Of a DNA stretch of 50,247 bases, positions 41,058-49,801 are shown in pieces. The translations under genes were made by a program, and so were the position numbers. Under the pieces are notes generated by a model. It made no database searches, had not been told where the DNA came from, and saw only the letters and a list, made by a program, of their open reading frames with translations. This DNA comes from Novipirellula artificiosorum (GTDB lineage: Bacteria > Planctomycetota > Planctomycetia > Pirellulales > Pirellulaceae): NCBI RefSeq assembly GCF_007860135.1, contig NZ_SJPV01000024.1:4823-55069 (forward strand), read 5' to 3'. Position 1 is the stretch's first letter. Each line of letters begins with the position of its first letter.

Positions 41058-42494
41058 ATGAAACTTCAACTCTTCTATTACATCCTCGTTGTCGCGGCAC
41101 TGATCTGTGTCGTTCCAGCAAATGCCAATGCTGATGCGCCGAACATCGTGCACATCATCGCCGACGATCTGGGATGGAATGATGTTGGCTACCACGGTAG
41201 CGAAATCAAAACGCCGCATTTAGATGCATTGGCTTCAGAGTCCGTGATCCTCGATCGGTTCTACGTGACTCCGATTTGTTCGCCGACGCGAGCGGGAGTG
41301 CTGACCGGTCGATACCCATTCCGATTCGGAATCTGGGGCAGCGTCTGCAACCCGCTCGCCCGCCATGGATTGCCGCCCACGGAGCAAACAACACCCGAAC
41401 TGCTGAAGTTAGCCGGATATCAACACCGCGCAGTCTTCGGCAAGTGGCACTTGGGTCTCGCGTCGACCAAGTTCCATCCGTTGCGACATGGTTTCACGGA
41501 TTTCTACGGCCACTACAACGGTGCGATCGACTACTTCAGCCGAAAGCGATTCGGTCAGTTGGACTGGCATCGCAACTACAAAAGCGTTCATGAGGAAGGA
41601 TACTCGACCGACTTGCTCGGCGCGGCAGCCGTCAACTTCATTAGCGAGCGCAGTGCAGAGTCGCCTTTCTATCTGCTCGTCACTTTCAACGCACCCCACT
41701 CGCCCATTCAAGCCAAGCCGGAAGACTTAAAAGCGTACGGTTTTGATCCAGACGGTGATCGCGCGCCAAATACCGATGCGGGAATCGCCCGGCGCGAGAA
41801 GTTTGCGGCTTACGGCGAAGGAGCCAAGGGGAACACCGTACGTCAGACATTCGCCGCCATGACGACGGCGATGGACCGCAACATCGGAACGATTCTCGAC
41901 GCTCTGGATAAATATGGCTATCGCGATAATACGCTGGTGATCTTCCACAGTGACAACGGTGGTGACCCCAAACATGGCGGCAACAACCAACCGCTGCGAG
42001 GCAAGAAGTTCACCACGTGGGAAGGTGGTGTCTGTGTTCCAGCGATAATGCGCTGGCCGAATCAACTGGATGGCGGCACGAAGTTTTCGTCAGTCGCCAG
42101 TTACGTCGATCTACTGCCGACGCAACTGGCTGCGGCGGGTCAGCCGATTCCAAACAACCTCGACGGGATCAACCTGTTGCCTTTGCTTCAAAGGAGAACC
42201 GACGCACCCGATCGCGCGATCTTGCTCAGCGACAGAGCCGCCGTCACGGATCGCTGGAAGCTCCAAGGCGATGAACTGTTCGATTTATCGAATGACCCGA
42301 ACGAAACGCAGAACGTATCCGACCAACGGGCGAAACAGTTTCAGAAACTGAAGCGACAAGTGGCCGGTTTCACTTCGATGAAAGGGGAGCGGATTCTTAG
42401 CGCTCTCGAAACTCCCACTCCGTGGCCACCCCTTGAATGGACACTGCCTGACGAAAAACCAGCCATTGATGAACAAATACAAACTGACCAATGA
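41058..42494 (+). CDS. Exported arylsulfatase B-like sulfatase
   Basis: 478 aa, signal peptide 1-25. S1 sulfatase: HIIADDLGWNDVGYHG (metal Asp pair), motif C-S-P-T-R (Cys74; Thr in place of the commoner Ser), GKWHLG, HSDNGGDPKHGGNNQPLRG for the second metal site. The N-A-C-terminal pattern resembles N-acetylgalactosamine-4-sulfatase/arylsulfatase B. The C-terminal subdomain is short and ends with a Pro-rich tail. 24 bases separate it from the preceding gene. Sulfate position removed is unknown. Confidence 0.9.
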   Translation: MKLQLFYYILVVAALICVVPANANADAPNIVHIIADDLGWNDVGYHGSEIKTPHLDALASESVILDRFYVTPICSPTRAGVLTGRYPFRFGIWGSVCNPLARHGLPPTEQTTPELLKLAGYQHRAVFGKWHLGLASTKFHPLRHGFTDFYGHYNGAIDYFSRKRFGQLDWHRNYKSVHEEGYSTDLLGAAAVNFISERSAESPFYLLVTFNAPHSPIQAKPEDLKAYGFDPDGDRAPNTDAGIARREKFAAYGEGAKGNTVRQTFAAMTTAMDRNIGTILDALDKYGYRDNTLVIFHSDNGGDPKHGGNNQPLRGKKFTTWEGGVCVPAIMRWPNQLDGGTKFSSVASYVDLLPTQLAAAGQPIPNNLDGINLLPLLQRRTDAPDRAILLSDRAAVTDRWKLQGDELFDLSNDPNETQNVSDQRAKQFQKLKRQVAGFTSMKGERILSALETPTPWPPLEWTLPDEKPAIDEQIQTDQ

Positions 42495-42504
42495 AGGTAA
42501 AAAA

Positions 42505-44115
42505 GTGAAACAAGCAGATAGAGCAGGTTGCCAGCCTGTATCGAGCACGATTGCAGTTGTTTGCAGGCTGGTGGCCTGCTCTATGTTGTTGCTGCTTTGT
42601 CGCACAGCCGTCGCCGACGATCGACCGAACGTCGTGCTGATCATGGCTGACGATATGGGGTACTCCGACATCGGCTGTTACGGCGGTGAAATTGAAACGC
42701 CTAACATCGACGCGCTTGCGAATCGAGGATTGCGGTTCACGCAGTTCTACAACACGGCGCGTTGTTGTCCGACGCGAGCCGCATTTCTGACCGGACTTCA
42801 TCAGCACATGACGGGCATCGGGGCGATGACCGAGACTCCTAAAGGGCCGCGAGATGATAAGCGGCCTGCCTATCAAGGATTCTTGAATCGCAACTGTGTG
42901 ACGATGGCCGAAGTACTCGGCGCGAACGGCTACCACACTTACATGGCCGGAAAGTGGCATCTTGGCTACCACGGCAAAGAGAAATGGCCGCGACAACGCG
43001 GCTTCGATCGGTTCTATGGTTCAATCGCCGGCGCAACGAGCTACTTCAAACCTCAGCGAGGACGTGGTGTCACGCTCGACAACGAGAATCTCGATCCACC
43101 GACCGACCCAGACTACTACACCACGGATGCTTTTACCGACTACGCATTGCGGTTCATCGAAGAACAGAAAGACGACAAACCATTCTTTCTTTATCTCGCT
43201 TACACAGCTCCGCATTGGCCGCTGCATGCTCGAGAGGAAGACATTGCCAAATACGTTGGCAAGTACCGAGACATCGGCTGGGATAAACTTCGCCAGCAGC
43301 GACTTGCCAAGCAAAAGGAACTTGGCATCGTTGACGAATCCACCCAGCTTTCAATGCGAGACGAAGGTGCTCGACCATGGAGTGATTTGACCGACAAGCA
43401 AAAACAGCAGCTCGACTACCGGATGGCGGTCTACGCCGCAATGGTCGATCGCATGGATCAGAACATTGGTCGCGTCGTTGCACTTTTGGAGGAACGCGGA
43501 GAGCTGGACAACACGCTCCTGATGTTTCTCTCTGACAACGGAGGTTGTGCGGAACCTTACAAAGACCTCGGCGGCGGCAAGTTTGAAGATATCAACAACC
43601 CGAATCAGTCGGGAGCGATCAGTTATGGCCAAGGCTGGGCGAACGCCAGCAATACGCCATTTCGCAAATTCAAGGTGTTCAGCCACGAAGGCGGTATATC
43701 AACGCCACTCGTTGTTCATTGGCCCGCTGGCTTGAAAACCAAGGCAGGGACGATCACCTCGCATCCATCCCAGTTGATTGACTTGATGCCAACGGTTTTG
43801 GACGTCACCGGTACTCAGTACCCCGCGAGCTTCGCCGATCACGAAATTCATCCGATCGAAGGCAACAGCCTTCAGCCACTGCTTCGCGGGAAGGAGCAGC
43901 CGAAGTCTGAATGGATGTTTTGGGAACACAGCGGCCATTCCGCGGTTCGCAACGGCAAATACAAAGCCTTGAAACCTAGGAAAGAAGACTGGCAACTCTA
44001 CGATTTGTCCACTGATCGCGGCGAAACGAACAATCTCGCCAGCGAAATGCCCGATCGAGTGAAGTCGATGGCAGCACGTTGGGCATCGTGGGCAACCAGT
44101 CATCAAGTGAAGTAA
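42505..44115 (+). CDS. Exported arylsulfatase A-like sulfatase
   Basis: 536 aa from GTG 42505 (GAAGG six bases upstream, ten bases after the preceding stop); ATG 42469 would overlap the preceding gene. Signal peptide about 14-38 with VACSMLLLLCRTAVA. S1 sulfatase with LIMADDMGYSDIGCYGG, motif C-C-P-T-R (Cys87 as modified residue), GKWHLGYHG, FLSDNGGCAEPYKD and the usual LYDLSTDRGETNNLA tail. Its first codons contain a pair of REP-like palindromes, so the signal peptide N-region is built from repeat DNA. Resembles planctomycete arylsulfatase A-type enzymes. Confidence 0.9.
   Translation: MKQADRAGCQPVSSTIAVVCRLVACSMLLLLCRTAVADDRPNVVLIMADDMGYSDIGCYGGEIETPNIDALANRGLRFTQFYNTARCCPTRAAFLTGLHQHMTGIGAMTETPKGPRDDKRPAYQGFLNRNCVTMAEVLGANGYHTYMAGKWHLGYHGKEKWPRQRGFDRFYGSIAGATSYFKPQRGRGVTLDNENLDPPTDPDYYTTDAFTDYALRFIEEQKDDKPFFLYLAYTAPHWPLHAREEDIAKYVGKYRDIGWDKLRQQRLAKQKELGIVDESTQLSMRDEGARPWSDLTDKQKQQLDYRMAVYAAMVDRMDQNIGRVVALLEERGELDNTLLMFLSDNGGCAEPYKDLGGGKFEDINNPNQSGAISYGQGWANASNTPFRKFKVFSHEGGISTPLVVHWPAGLKTKAGTITSHPSQLIDLMPTVLDVTGTQYPASFADHEIHPIEGNSLQPLLRGKEQPKSEWMFWEHSGHSAVRNGKYKALKPRKEDWQLYDLSTDRGETNNLASEMPDRVKSMAARWASWATSHQVK
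42522..42580. repeat. Paired REP-like palindromes inside a sulfatase 5' end
   Basis: gcaggttgccagcctgt (42523-42539) and gcaggctggtggcctgc (42563-42579). Each is a small palindrome, and together they form a larger imperfect inverted repeat with a 23-base loop. They encode part of the signal peptide region of the gene at 42505. Confidence 0.65.
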
Positions 44116-44139
44116 TCTCCGTCCCGGAAAACACCCCGC

Positions 44140-45543
44140 ATGAAAGCTCTCGCAATACTCAGTTGTGTCATCGTCTGCAATTGTTGCGCAGCCGCCGAAC
44201 CCCAGCATCAACGCCCCAACATCGTTCTAATCATCACCGATGATCAAAACGACTACTTCGCGGCGGCCAGCGGTGTTGATGCGCAAACACCTTCGATGGA
44301 TCAACTGACGAAACAATCCATTTCATTCTCACGAGCCTACTGTGCTTCGCCCGTCTGCGGACCGTCACGTGCTGCATTGTTTTCCGGGCTGTTTCCCCAT
44401 CATACGGGTGCCTATCTCAACGGCTGTGATCCGTGGAGAAAATCGACGCAACTGCAAGCCGCAGAAACATTGCCGGAACTCTTCCAGCGAGGCGGCTACG
44501 AGACTTGGGGCATGGGCAAGCTTTACCATGCCAAGCTGCCTGCGGATCGAGAACCCAAACAGTGGAATAATCAGGCGAGAGCGAACGGTGGATTCGCGCC
44601 ATTTGGAGACAGGGAACATCAGTTATCCGGTAAGTTCTTTTCCGTGCAGGAGTGGGACGGACCCGACGAAGACTTCCCCGATGTGAAAAGTGCGAATGCC
44701 GCGATTGAATTTCTGAAGAAGCGGAATTCGGATCAGCCGTTCTTGATGGTTTATGGCCTCTGGCGTCCCCACAATCCTTGGACAGCACCACGACGGTTTT
44801 TTGAGCAGTATGCAACGGATCAGGTCGCTTTTCCGCCACCGGGATACTCTCAAACGGACCTCGACGATGTGCCGTCATCGGGGCGCGATCTTGCCGCTAT
44901 TTACAAGGGACGCTGGGAAGCGCACGGAGACCGTTCCGTCGATGACTGGAAACGCGTTTTCCATGGCTACTTGGCGTGCACATCGTTCGCCGACTGGAAT
45001 CTTGGCCGTGTCATCCATGCACTCGACCAAACGCCAATGGCCGACAACACCATCGTGATCGTGACTTCCGATAACGGCTATCACGTTGGAGAGAAGCATC
45101 ATTACGGCAAATCAACGCTGTGGGAAAAGTCAGCAAACGTACCGCTGTTAATCCGGATGCCTAAGGGAAAGAACGCCGGTTCAAAGAGTGATGCCACGGT
45201 GGGACTCATTGATCTCTACCCAACGTTGCAAACGATTTGTGGTTTGCCGAAAACGTCCCATCAACTTGACGGGAACGACATTTCGCCACTGCTGGCCGAC
45301 CCAACTGTAGATTGGCCACATCCCGCCATCACAACCTATGGTGAAGACCGCTTTTCGATGCGAAGCGGACGGTGGCGATACATTCGCTATTCCGATGGAA
45401 CTGAGGAACTCTACGATCACTCAAGTGATCCACACGAGTTCACCAACCTCGCCGAGAAGCCGAAATTCCAATCTACCAAGGCAAGATTCCGAAAATTGGT
45501 TCCAAAGACATTCGCGAAATCGCTCGGAGGCCGAAATGGATAA
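44140..45543 (+). CDS. Exported type I sulfatase (iduronate-2-sulfatase-like)
   Basis: 467 aa, signal peptide 1-19 (LAILSCVIVCNCCAA). S1 sulfatase: LIITDDQNDYF, motif C-G-P-S-R (Cys73), GMGKLYHAKL, VYGLWRPHNPW (pattern of iduronate-2-sulfatase-like enzymes), TSDNGYHVGEKHHYGKSTLW. Its stop overlaps the next gene by eight bases with a GGAGG site inside its last codons, so translation is coupled to the beta-helix/DUF1593 protein. Confidence 0.9.
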   Translation: MKALAILSCVIVCNCCAAAEPQHQRPNIVLIITDDQNDYFAAASGVDAQTPSMDQLTKQSISFSRAYCASPVCGPSRAALFSGLFPHHTGAYLNGCDPWRKSTQLQAAETLPELFQRGGYETWGMGKLYHAKLPADREPKQWNNQARANGGFAPFGDREHQLSGKFFSVQEWDGPDEDFPDVKSANAAIEFLKKRNSDQPFLMVYGLWRPHNPWTAPRRFFEQYATDQVAFPPPGYSQTDLDDVPSSGRDLAAIYKGRWEAHGDRSVDDWKRVFHGYLACTSFADWNLGRVIHALDQTPMADNTIVIVTSDNGYHVGEKHHYGKSTLWEKSANVPLLIRMPKGKNAGSKSDATVGLIDLYPTLQTICGLPKTSHQLDGNDISPLLADPTVDWPHPAITTYGEDRFSMRSGRWRYIRYSDGTEELYDHSSDPHEFTNLAEKPKFQSTKARFRKLVPKTFAKSLGGRNG

Positions 45544-47854
45544 CATGATTTGCAAGACTCGCGATACACGTCATCTCGCCGTATTTCGACGCATTCAATT
45601 CCTGACCATCCTGACAGCCAGCGTTTGTTTGCTGGTAGACGCACCTGCCAGAGCTGATGAAATCGCCCTGCGTTCGGGCGACTGGACCGTTCGTGGCGAC
45701 GAAACGATTCGCGACACTCACATTCGTCTTGATGGCTCACTTATTCTGCCAAACGGTGGCACGTTGACGCTTGAGAATTGCACGCTGGAAATCACCGGCG
45801 ATTACTCGCGACAGCACAGCGTTGAATGGCGGGGCGGCACGCTGGTCACGAAGAACTGCGAGGTCGGTGGTTTTGTCAACAAAGATGGCACTGCGATCCA
45901 CACCGTTTTCCATCTCTTCGACGGACTCTGGGAAGCCACCGACACAACGGTCTCCTATTCCTACGGCATCAGCTTTCACTGGGAGACGGGCAAAGGCGTC
46001 CTTCGCGGCAAGCGATTGAAAGCCGGTCCGCGTCCCGATGCAATCATCCTTTCGGGCGAAGCCGACGTCGAACTAGTCGACTCGGACTTTCCAATCGGTC
46101 TTGGCGTTTATTGCAACGAGGGCGGCGAGACGAAGCTCGATCTGTTGCCGGGCGATTCCATCACGGCGACCTACGACCGCGATAATTTGTTGCCCGGGGT
46201 GAATTGGCGTTTAAAGATGGCCAACACGCGCGTCGAGCGATGGTTTCTGTTCCTGCGACGCATCGGTGGCTGGCAGCCTCCTGCGGAAGTCACGTTGGAT
46301 GCGTCCAAAGACATGATCGTGTCGCTGTTCGTTCATAACCTGAAAGGCGCAACGACGCTGACCAATGATCTGGCCGAGCCGTTGTCGATCGGCAACTTGA
46401 CGTTGAAACGATCCGGTGACGATCCGGCCGGCATCTCCATGTATGCGATGTACTTTTCCGGCGACGAAACCGACGCGACGATCACCGGTCGGACCCACAT
46501 CTGTGAATGGATGCAGGGAGCCGGGACGGTTCGCGTACAGGGGATGGAAAAGCAACAAGACCTGACGTTCGGATGCACGACGCTGGAACTTTCTGGCGAG
46601 TCAAAACTGATCGCTGATCGCGTTCACTTCGGTCGCCCGATGACTTGGCAACCTGAAAACAGCATCGGCGAAGCGAACGTTAAGGACAACGCCAGCCTGC
46701 AAGCCAACGACATTTCAGTTAACAAAATTCGCTTCCGCGCCGAGGACAAGGCCACCATCAAAATCAATGGTGTCGAGAAACTTGGCCAGATGCTGACCAG
46801 CGAAGAGGGCGGCGAGATTGAGATCGACGAAGCTCAAGGTGAAGTTGAAGTTGAAAAAACTTCCACCAAGCGATCACGACCCAAGGTTTGGATCATCACC
46901 GACATGAGCGACAAGCGACTGCGTGGCAACGAACGCGGAGGCAGCGTCAACGATCCCGACGACATTTCCGCAATGGCAGGTTACCTGTTGATGGCCAACG
47001 AGTTCGACACGCTGGGGATCGTCGTCGCCAGCACGCATCGCCGGCAGCACCGCACGTCGCCTGATCAAGCCCAATGGGCCGACGAGTTTTTCGGCGATGC
47101 CTACCGTGCCGACGTCGCCGCGCTCAACGAAACGATCGGGGATTACCCGGAGACGATTTCCTTCCAGCAATCTTGCATCAAAGAGACAGCCGAGAAGTTC
47201 AAGCCAAATCGCACCTACACTTCGCTCGACGATTACGACACCATCGCAAAACTCCTAGCGACCGCCGCAATGCTGCCGGATGACGAACCGCTCAACGTGC
47301 TGTGCTGGGGTTCGCTGACCGAGCCAGCGATTCTGGTCAATCATTGTCTGACGACCGGCAAAGATGACGTTCTCAAGCGGGTACGTTTCATCGCCCATTG
47401 GACCAATTCGCCACTGCATCAAGGCTCGAAAGAGCATCCCGAAAACGTCGCCAACTGCCGTGAAGACGCCGAGGCCTGTCGTTACATGAAACAAGTCGCC
47501 GCGGCGGGCAAGATCACTTATCACGAATGCGGCGCGATCGGCCAACACGGCATCGTCAGTGGAGGCCCCAAGGGGCGGGATTATTTTGAACAATTCCGTA
47601 CGAGCCGACTGGGCGAGATCTTTGTCGATGGCAAGTTCGTGTACAACGGCGTTGACCACTCCGACTCGGCCACGTACTGGGCCCTGCTGGGAACCTACGG
47701 AGTCGGCTTGAAAGACATTCGACCCGACGGCATGAACACAGCGAAGATCGAAGCGGCGAACGAAAAGAAGTTTCGCGGTCAATCGCAACGCATCCACGAC
47801 GAGTTGCTTCGACGCTCGACCGTCGTACGAACGGCCGCATTGCAATCCAAATGA
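45536..47854 (+). CDS. Exported fusion: beta-helix-like domain - DUF1593 (nucleoside-hydrolase-like)
   Basis: 772 aa. Signal peptide about 19-40 (FLTILTASVCLLVDAPARA). N-terminal all-beta domain (about 46-435), the same module as the middle of the protein at 32139: IRDTHIRLDGSLILPNGGTL, EWRGGTLVTKNCEV, HTVFHLFDGLWEATDT, FGCTTLELSG, VHFGRPMTW. C-terminal domain (about 445-740) of the DUF1593 / nucleoside-hydrolase-like type: VWIITDMSD with the Asp-rich entry, SVNDPDDISAMAGYLLMANE, TLGIVVASTH, NVLCWGSLTEPAIL, GVDHSDSATYWALLGTYGVG. DUF1593 proteins occur in polysaccharide loci; activity is not established. ATG 45536 has GGAGG five bases upstream. Confidence 0.82.
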   Translation: MDNMICKTRDTRHLAVFRRIQFLTILTASVCLLVDAPARADEIALRSGDWTVRGDETIRDTHIRLDGSLILPNGGTLTLENCTLEITGDYSRQHSVEWRGGTLVTKNCEVGGFVNKDGTAIHTVFHLFDGLWEATDTTVSYSYGISFHWETGKGVLRGKRLKAGPRPDAIILSGEADVELVDSDFPIGLGVYCNEGGETKLDLLPGDSITATYDRDNLLPGVNWRLKMANTRVERWFLFLRRIGGWQPPAEVTLDASKDMIVSLFVHNLKGATTLTNDLAEPLSIGNLTLKRSGDDPAGISMYAMYFSGDETDATITGRTHICEWMQGAGTVRVQGMEKQQDLTFGCTTLELSGESKLIADRVHFGRPMTWQPENSIGEANVKDNASLQANDISVNKIRFRAEDKATIKINGVEKLGQMLTSEEGGEIEIDEAQGEVEVEKTSTKRSRPKVWIITDMSDKRLRGNERGGSVNDPDDISAMAGYLLMANEFDTLGIVVASTHRRQHRTSPDQAQWADEFFGDAYRADVAALNETIGDYPETISFQQSCIKETAEKFKPNRTYTSLDDYDTIAKLLATAAMLPDDEPLNVLCWGSLTEPAILVNHCLTTGKDDVLKRVRFIAHWTNSPLHQGSKEHPENVANCREDAEACRYMKQVAAAGKITYHECGAIGQHGIVSGGPKGRDYFEQFRTSRLGEIFVDGKFVYNGVDHSDSATYWALLGTYGVGLKDIRPDGMNTAKIEAANEKKFRGQSQRIHDELLRRSTVVRTAALQSK

Positions 47855-47867
47855 ATCTGACAACGCA

Positions 47868-47885
47868 GCACAGGCTGGCAGCCTT
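47868..47885. repeat. REP-like palindrome before the last sulfatase gene
   Basis: caggctggcagcctt (47871-47885), close to the palindrome family at 29093-42579, ending six bases before the start codon at 47892. Confidence 0.5.
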
Positions 47886-47891
47886 GAAAAC

Positions 47892-49349
47892 ATGAGCAAC
47901 ACCATGCGCACAATCGTCACTCGATTGGCTTTCATTGTCACTTGCACAGCCGTCTCGGCGGAAGCGAAGCAACCCAACGTCATCGTGTTCCTCGTAGATG
48001 ACATGGGCTGGATGGACAGTTCGACGTACGGAAGCGAGTTCTACGAAACGCCGAACATGACACGCCTGGCCAAACAAGGCATGACGTTCACCCAGGCCTA
48101 CGCACAGCCACTCTGCTCGCCGACCCGCGCGGCACTGATGACAGGAAAGTACCCGGCCAGATTCGCGATGCACCAAGCCATCACCGGACAAAGCAAGGCC
48201 GAACCAAAACTTCCCGCTCAACCCAGACGGGGCGAGACCGTTCGTTGGCCCGAGAGTAAATCGCACCTGCCCCTGGAAGAGACAACGATCGCCGAAACTC
48301 TTCAAGGCGATGGGTACGACACATGGTTTCTTGGGAAATGGCACTTGGGCAATCAACCCAAGTATTGGCCCGAACAACAAGGGTTTGACAAAGTCATTTG
48401 TGTCGGAGGTGCCGGACCGAGTGGCGGGTATTTCGCACCGAATCGAATCCCCGCGTTGAAACCAGGCTCCGACGGCGAGTACATCTGCGAGCGACTGACC
48501 GACGAAGCTTGCCGGCTGATCGACAATCGAGGCGACGCTCCGTTCTTCATGTACCTATCGCATTTCAACGTCCATTCGCCGTACGAAGCACGGCCGGCAG
48601 ACGTCGAACGGTTTGCCGCCAAGATTGACAAGAGTCTCACGCACCAGAATCCCGTGATGGCGGCCATGCTATTTGCGATGGACGAAAGCCTGGGCCGGAT
48701 TCTTGACAAGCTGGAAAACGAAGGACTTGCTGAAGAGACGTGGGTGTTCTTCATGTCCGACAACGGCGGTGTTCATTGGAGCAATATGCGGGGCGAGTAC
48801 GCGAAACGTTTCCCGGTTCCGGTGACTTCCAACGCACCGCTTCGAGGCGGAAAGGCTTGTTTCTACGAAGGAGGTGTGCGAGTGCCCATGATCGTTCGCA
48901 AACCGGGAACGGTCCCCGCCGATTCCAAGTGCGACCAGCCGGTTCATGCGATCGACCTGCTTCCCACTTTGGCAGCGATCGCGGGTGCCGACGAATCGCA
49001 GCGTGAAGAGATTGACGGAATCAGTCTCTTGCCGGTCCTGTCTGACGAAACGACTTTGAATCGGGAACGCTTGTTCTGCCATTTCCCCCGATCCAAAACG
49101 CTGGCGGGCACCGTTGGCGGATCATTCGTTCGCGAAGGCGATTACAAACTCATCCGACTTTGGTTTGGCGGCGACGATGGTAAGCACGCTTACGAACTGT
49201 ACGACTTGAGCACTGATATCGGCGAGCAAACGAACTTGGCACCTGCGATGCCAAAGAAAGTCACCGCTCTGAGTCAAACGCTCGATCATTGGTTGGCGGA
49301 CACCGAGGCACTTGTCCCCCAATGGCATCCGCCATCGGCTGTGAAATGA
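47892..49349 (+). CDS. Exported type I sulfatase
   Basis: 485 aa, signal peptide about 5-24 (IVTRLAFIVTCTAVSAEA). S1 sulfatase: VFLVDDMGWMDSSTYG, motif C-S-P-T-R (Cys75), GKWHLGNQPKYWPEQQGF, FMSDNGGVHWSNMRG, LRGGKACFYEGGVRVPM and LYDLSTDIGEQTNLA. Last gene of the plus-strand run; a minus-strand terminator follows at 49391. It resembles planctomycete arylsulfatases acting on exo-positions; specificity unknown. Confidence 0.9.
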   Translation: MSNTMRTIVTRLAFIVTCTAVSAEAKQPNVIVFLVDDMGWMDSSTYGSEFYETPNMTRLAKQGMTFTQAYAQPLCSPTRAALMTGKYPARFAMHQAITGQSKAEPKLPAQPRRGETVRWPESKSHLPLEETTIAETLQGDGYDTWFLGKWHLGNQPKYWPEQQGFDKVICVGGAGPSGGYFAPNRIPALKPGSDGEYICERLTDEACRLIDNRGDAPFFMYLSHFNVHSPYEARPADVERFAAKIDKSLTHQNPVMAAMLFAMDESLGRILDKLENEGLAEETWVFFMSDNGGVHWSNMRGEYAKRFPVPVTSNAPLRGGKACFYEGGVRVPMIVRKPGTVPADSKCDQPVHAIDLLPTLAAIAGADESQREEIDGISLLPVLSDETTLNRERLFCHFPRSKTLAGTVGGSFVREGDYKLIRLWFGGDDGKHAYELYDLSTDIGEQTNLAPAMPKKVTALSQTLDHWLADTEALVPQWHPPSAVK

Positions 49350-49390
49350 TCGACTGGTGTCATGCAGGCTGACATGAACCTGTATCGGTA

Positions 49391-49427
49391 AAGAAAAACG
49401 GCTGCATTTGAATGACCAATGCAGCCG
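49391..49427 (-). terminator. Intrinsic terminator on the minus strand
   Basis: cggctgcatt (49399-49408) pairs perfectly with 49418-49427 across a 9-base loop. On the minus strand the stem is followed by TTTTTCTT (plus-strand A-run 49391-49398). It sits 28 bases beyond the stop codon of the minus-strand frame ending at 49455 and so supports that this frame was once a real gene. Confidence 0.75.
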
Positions 49428-49454
49428 CGGTGTGGTTTGAATATTTACTGACGA

Positions 49455-49801
49455 CTACTCTTCTTCTTCTTCTTCTTCGTCTTCGTACGTCGGCGGCCAA
49501 ACATCCAAGATGCCGGTGTAGCTCGGCCAGTTCTCGCCCCAATCGCCTGGATGCACGACAGGGTAGTCGGGCGTGCCGGGGTAGGCTTTGCCAGGGTGAC
49601 CGGGCGGCAGGTTGATCACTGGCGAGGTGATTTGGCCCTCGTCTACCGCGGGCTGTGTTGTGACGACTCGTCCGACAAGCTGCGCATCGATGCTTTCTAT
49701 TGCTGATATGACTTCAGTGTGGTCACAGTTTCGCCCACTTCTTTGACATCCACTCCGTAAAAACCGTCGCCGATCAGGTTCGCCGCTTTGACCGGGCCGT
49801 C
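49455..49801 (-). pseudogene. Broken C-terminal coding fragment with Glu-rich tail
   Basis: On the minus strand one frame reads NPFDGPVKAANLIGDGFYG, VDVKEVGETVTT and then meets a stop; a shift near 49720 continues as EVISAIESIDAQLVGRVV, QITSPVINLPPGHPGKAY, PDYPVVHPGDWGENWPSYTG, ILDVWPPTYED and seven Glu before TAG at 49455. The composition and the terminator downstream look like a real protein end, but no start and no recognised family are visible. A one-base deletion or a sequencing error would explain the break. Confidence 0.4.

Noticed and set aside
47255..48380. Minus-strand ORFs overlapping the DUF1593 and last sulfatase genes
   Set aside because: Antisense to two supported genes and without recognisable motifs.
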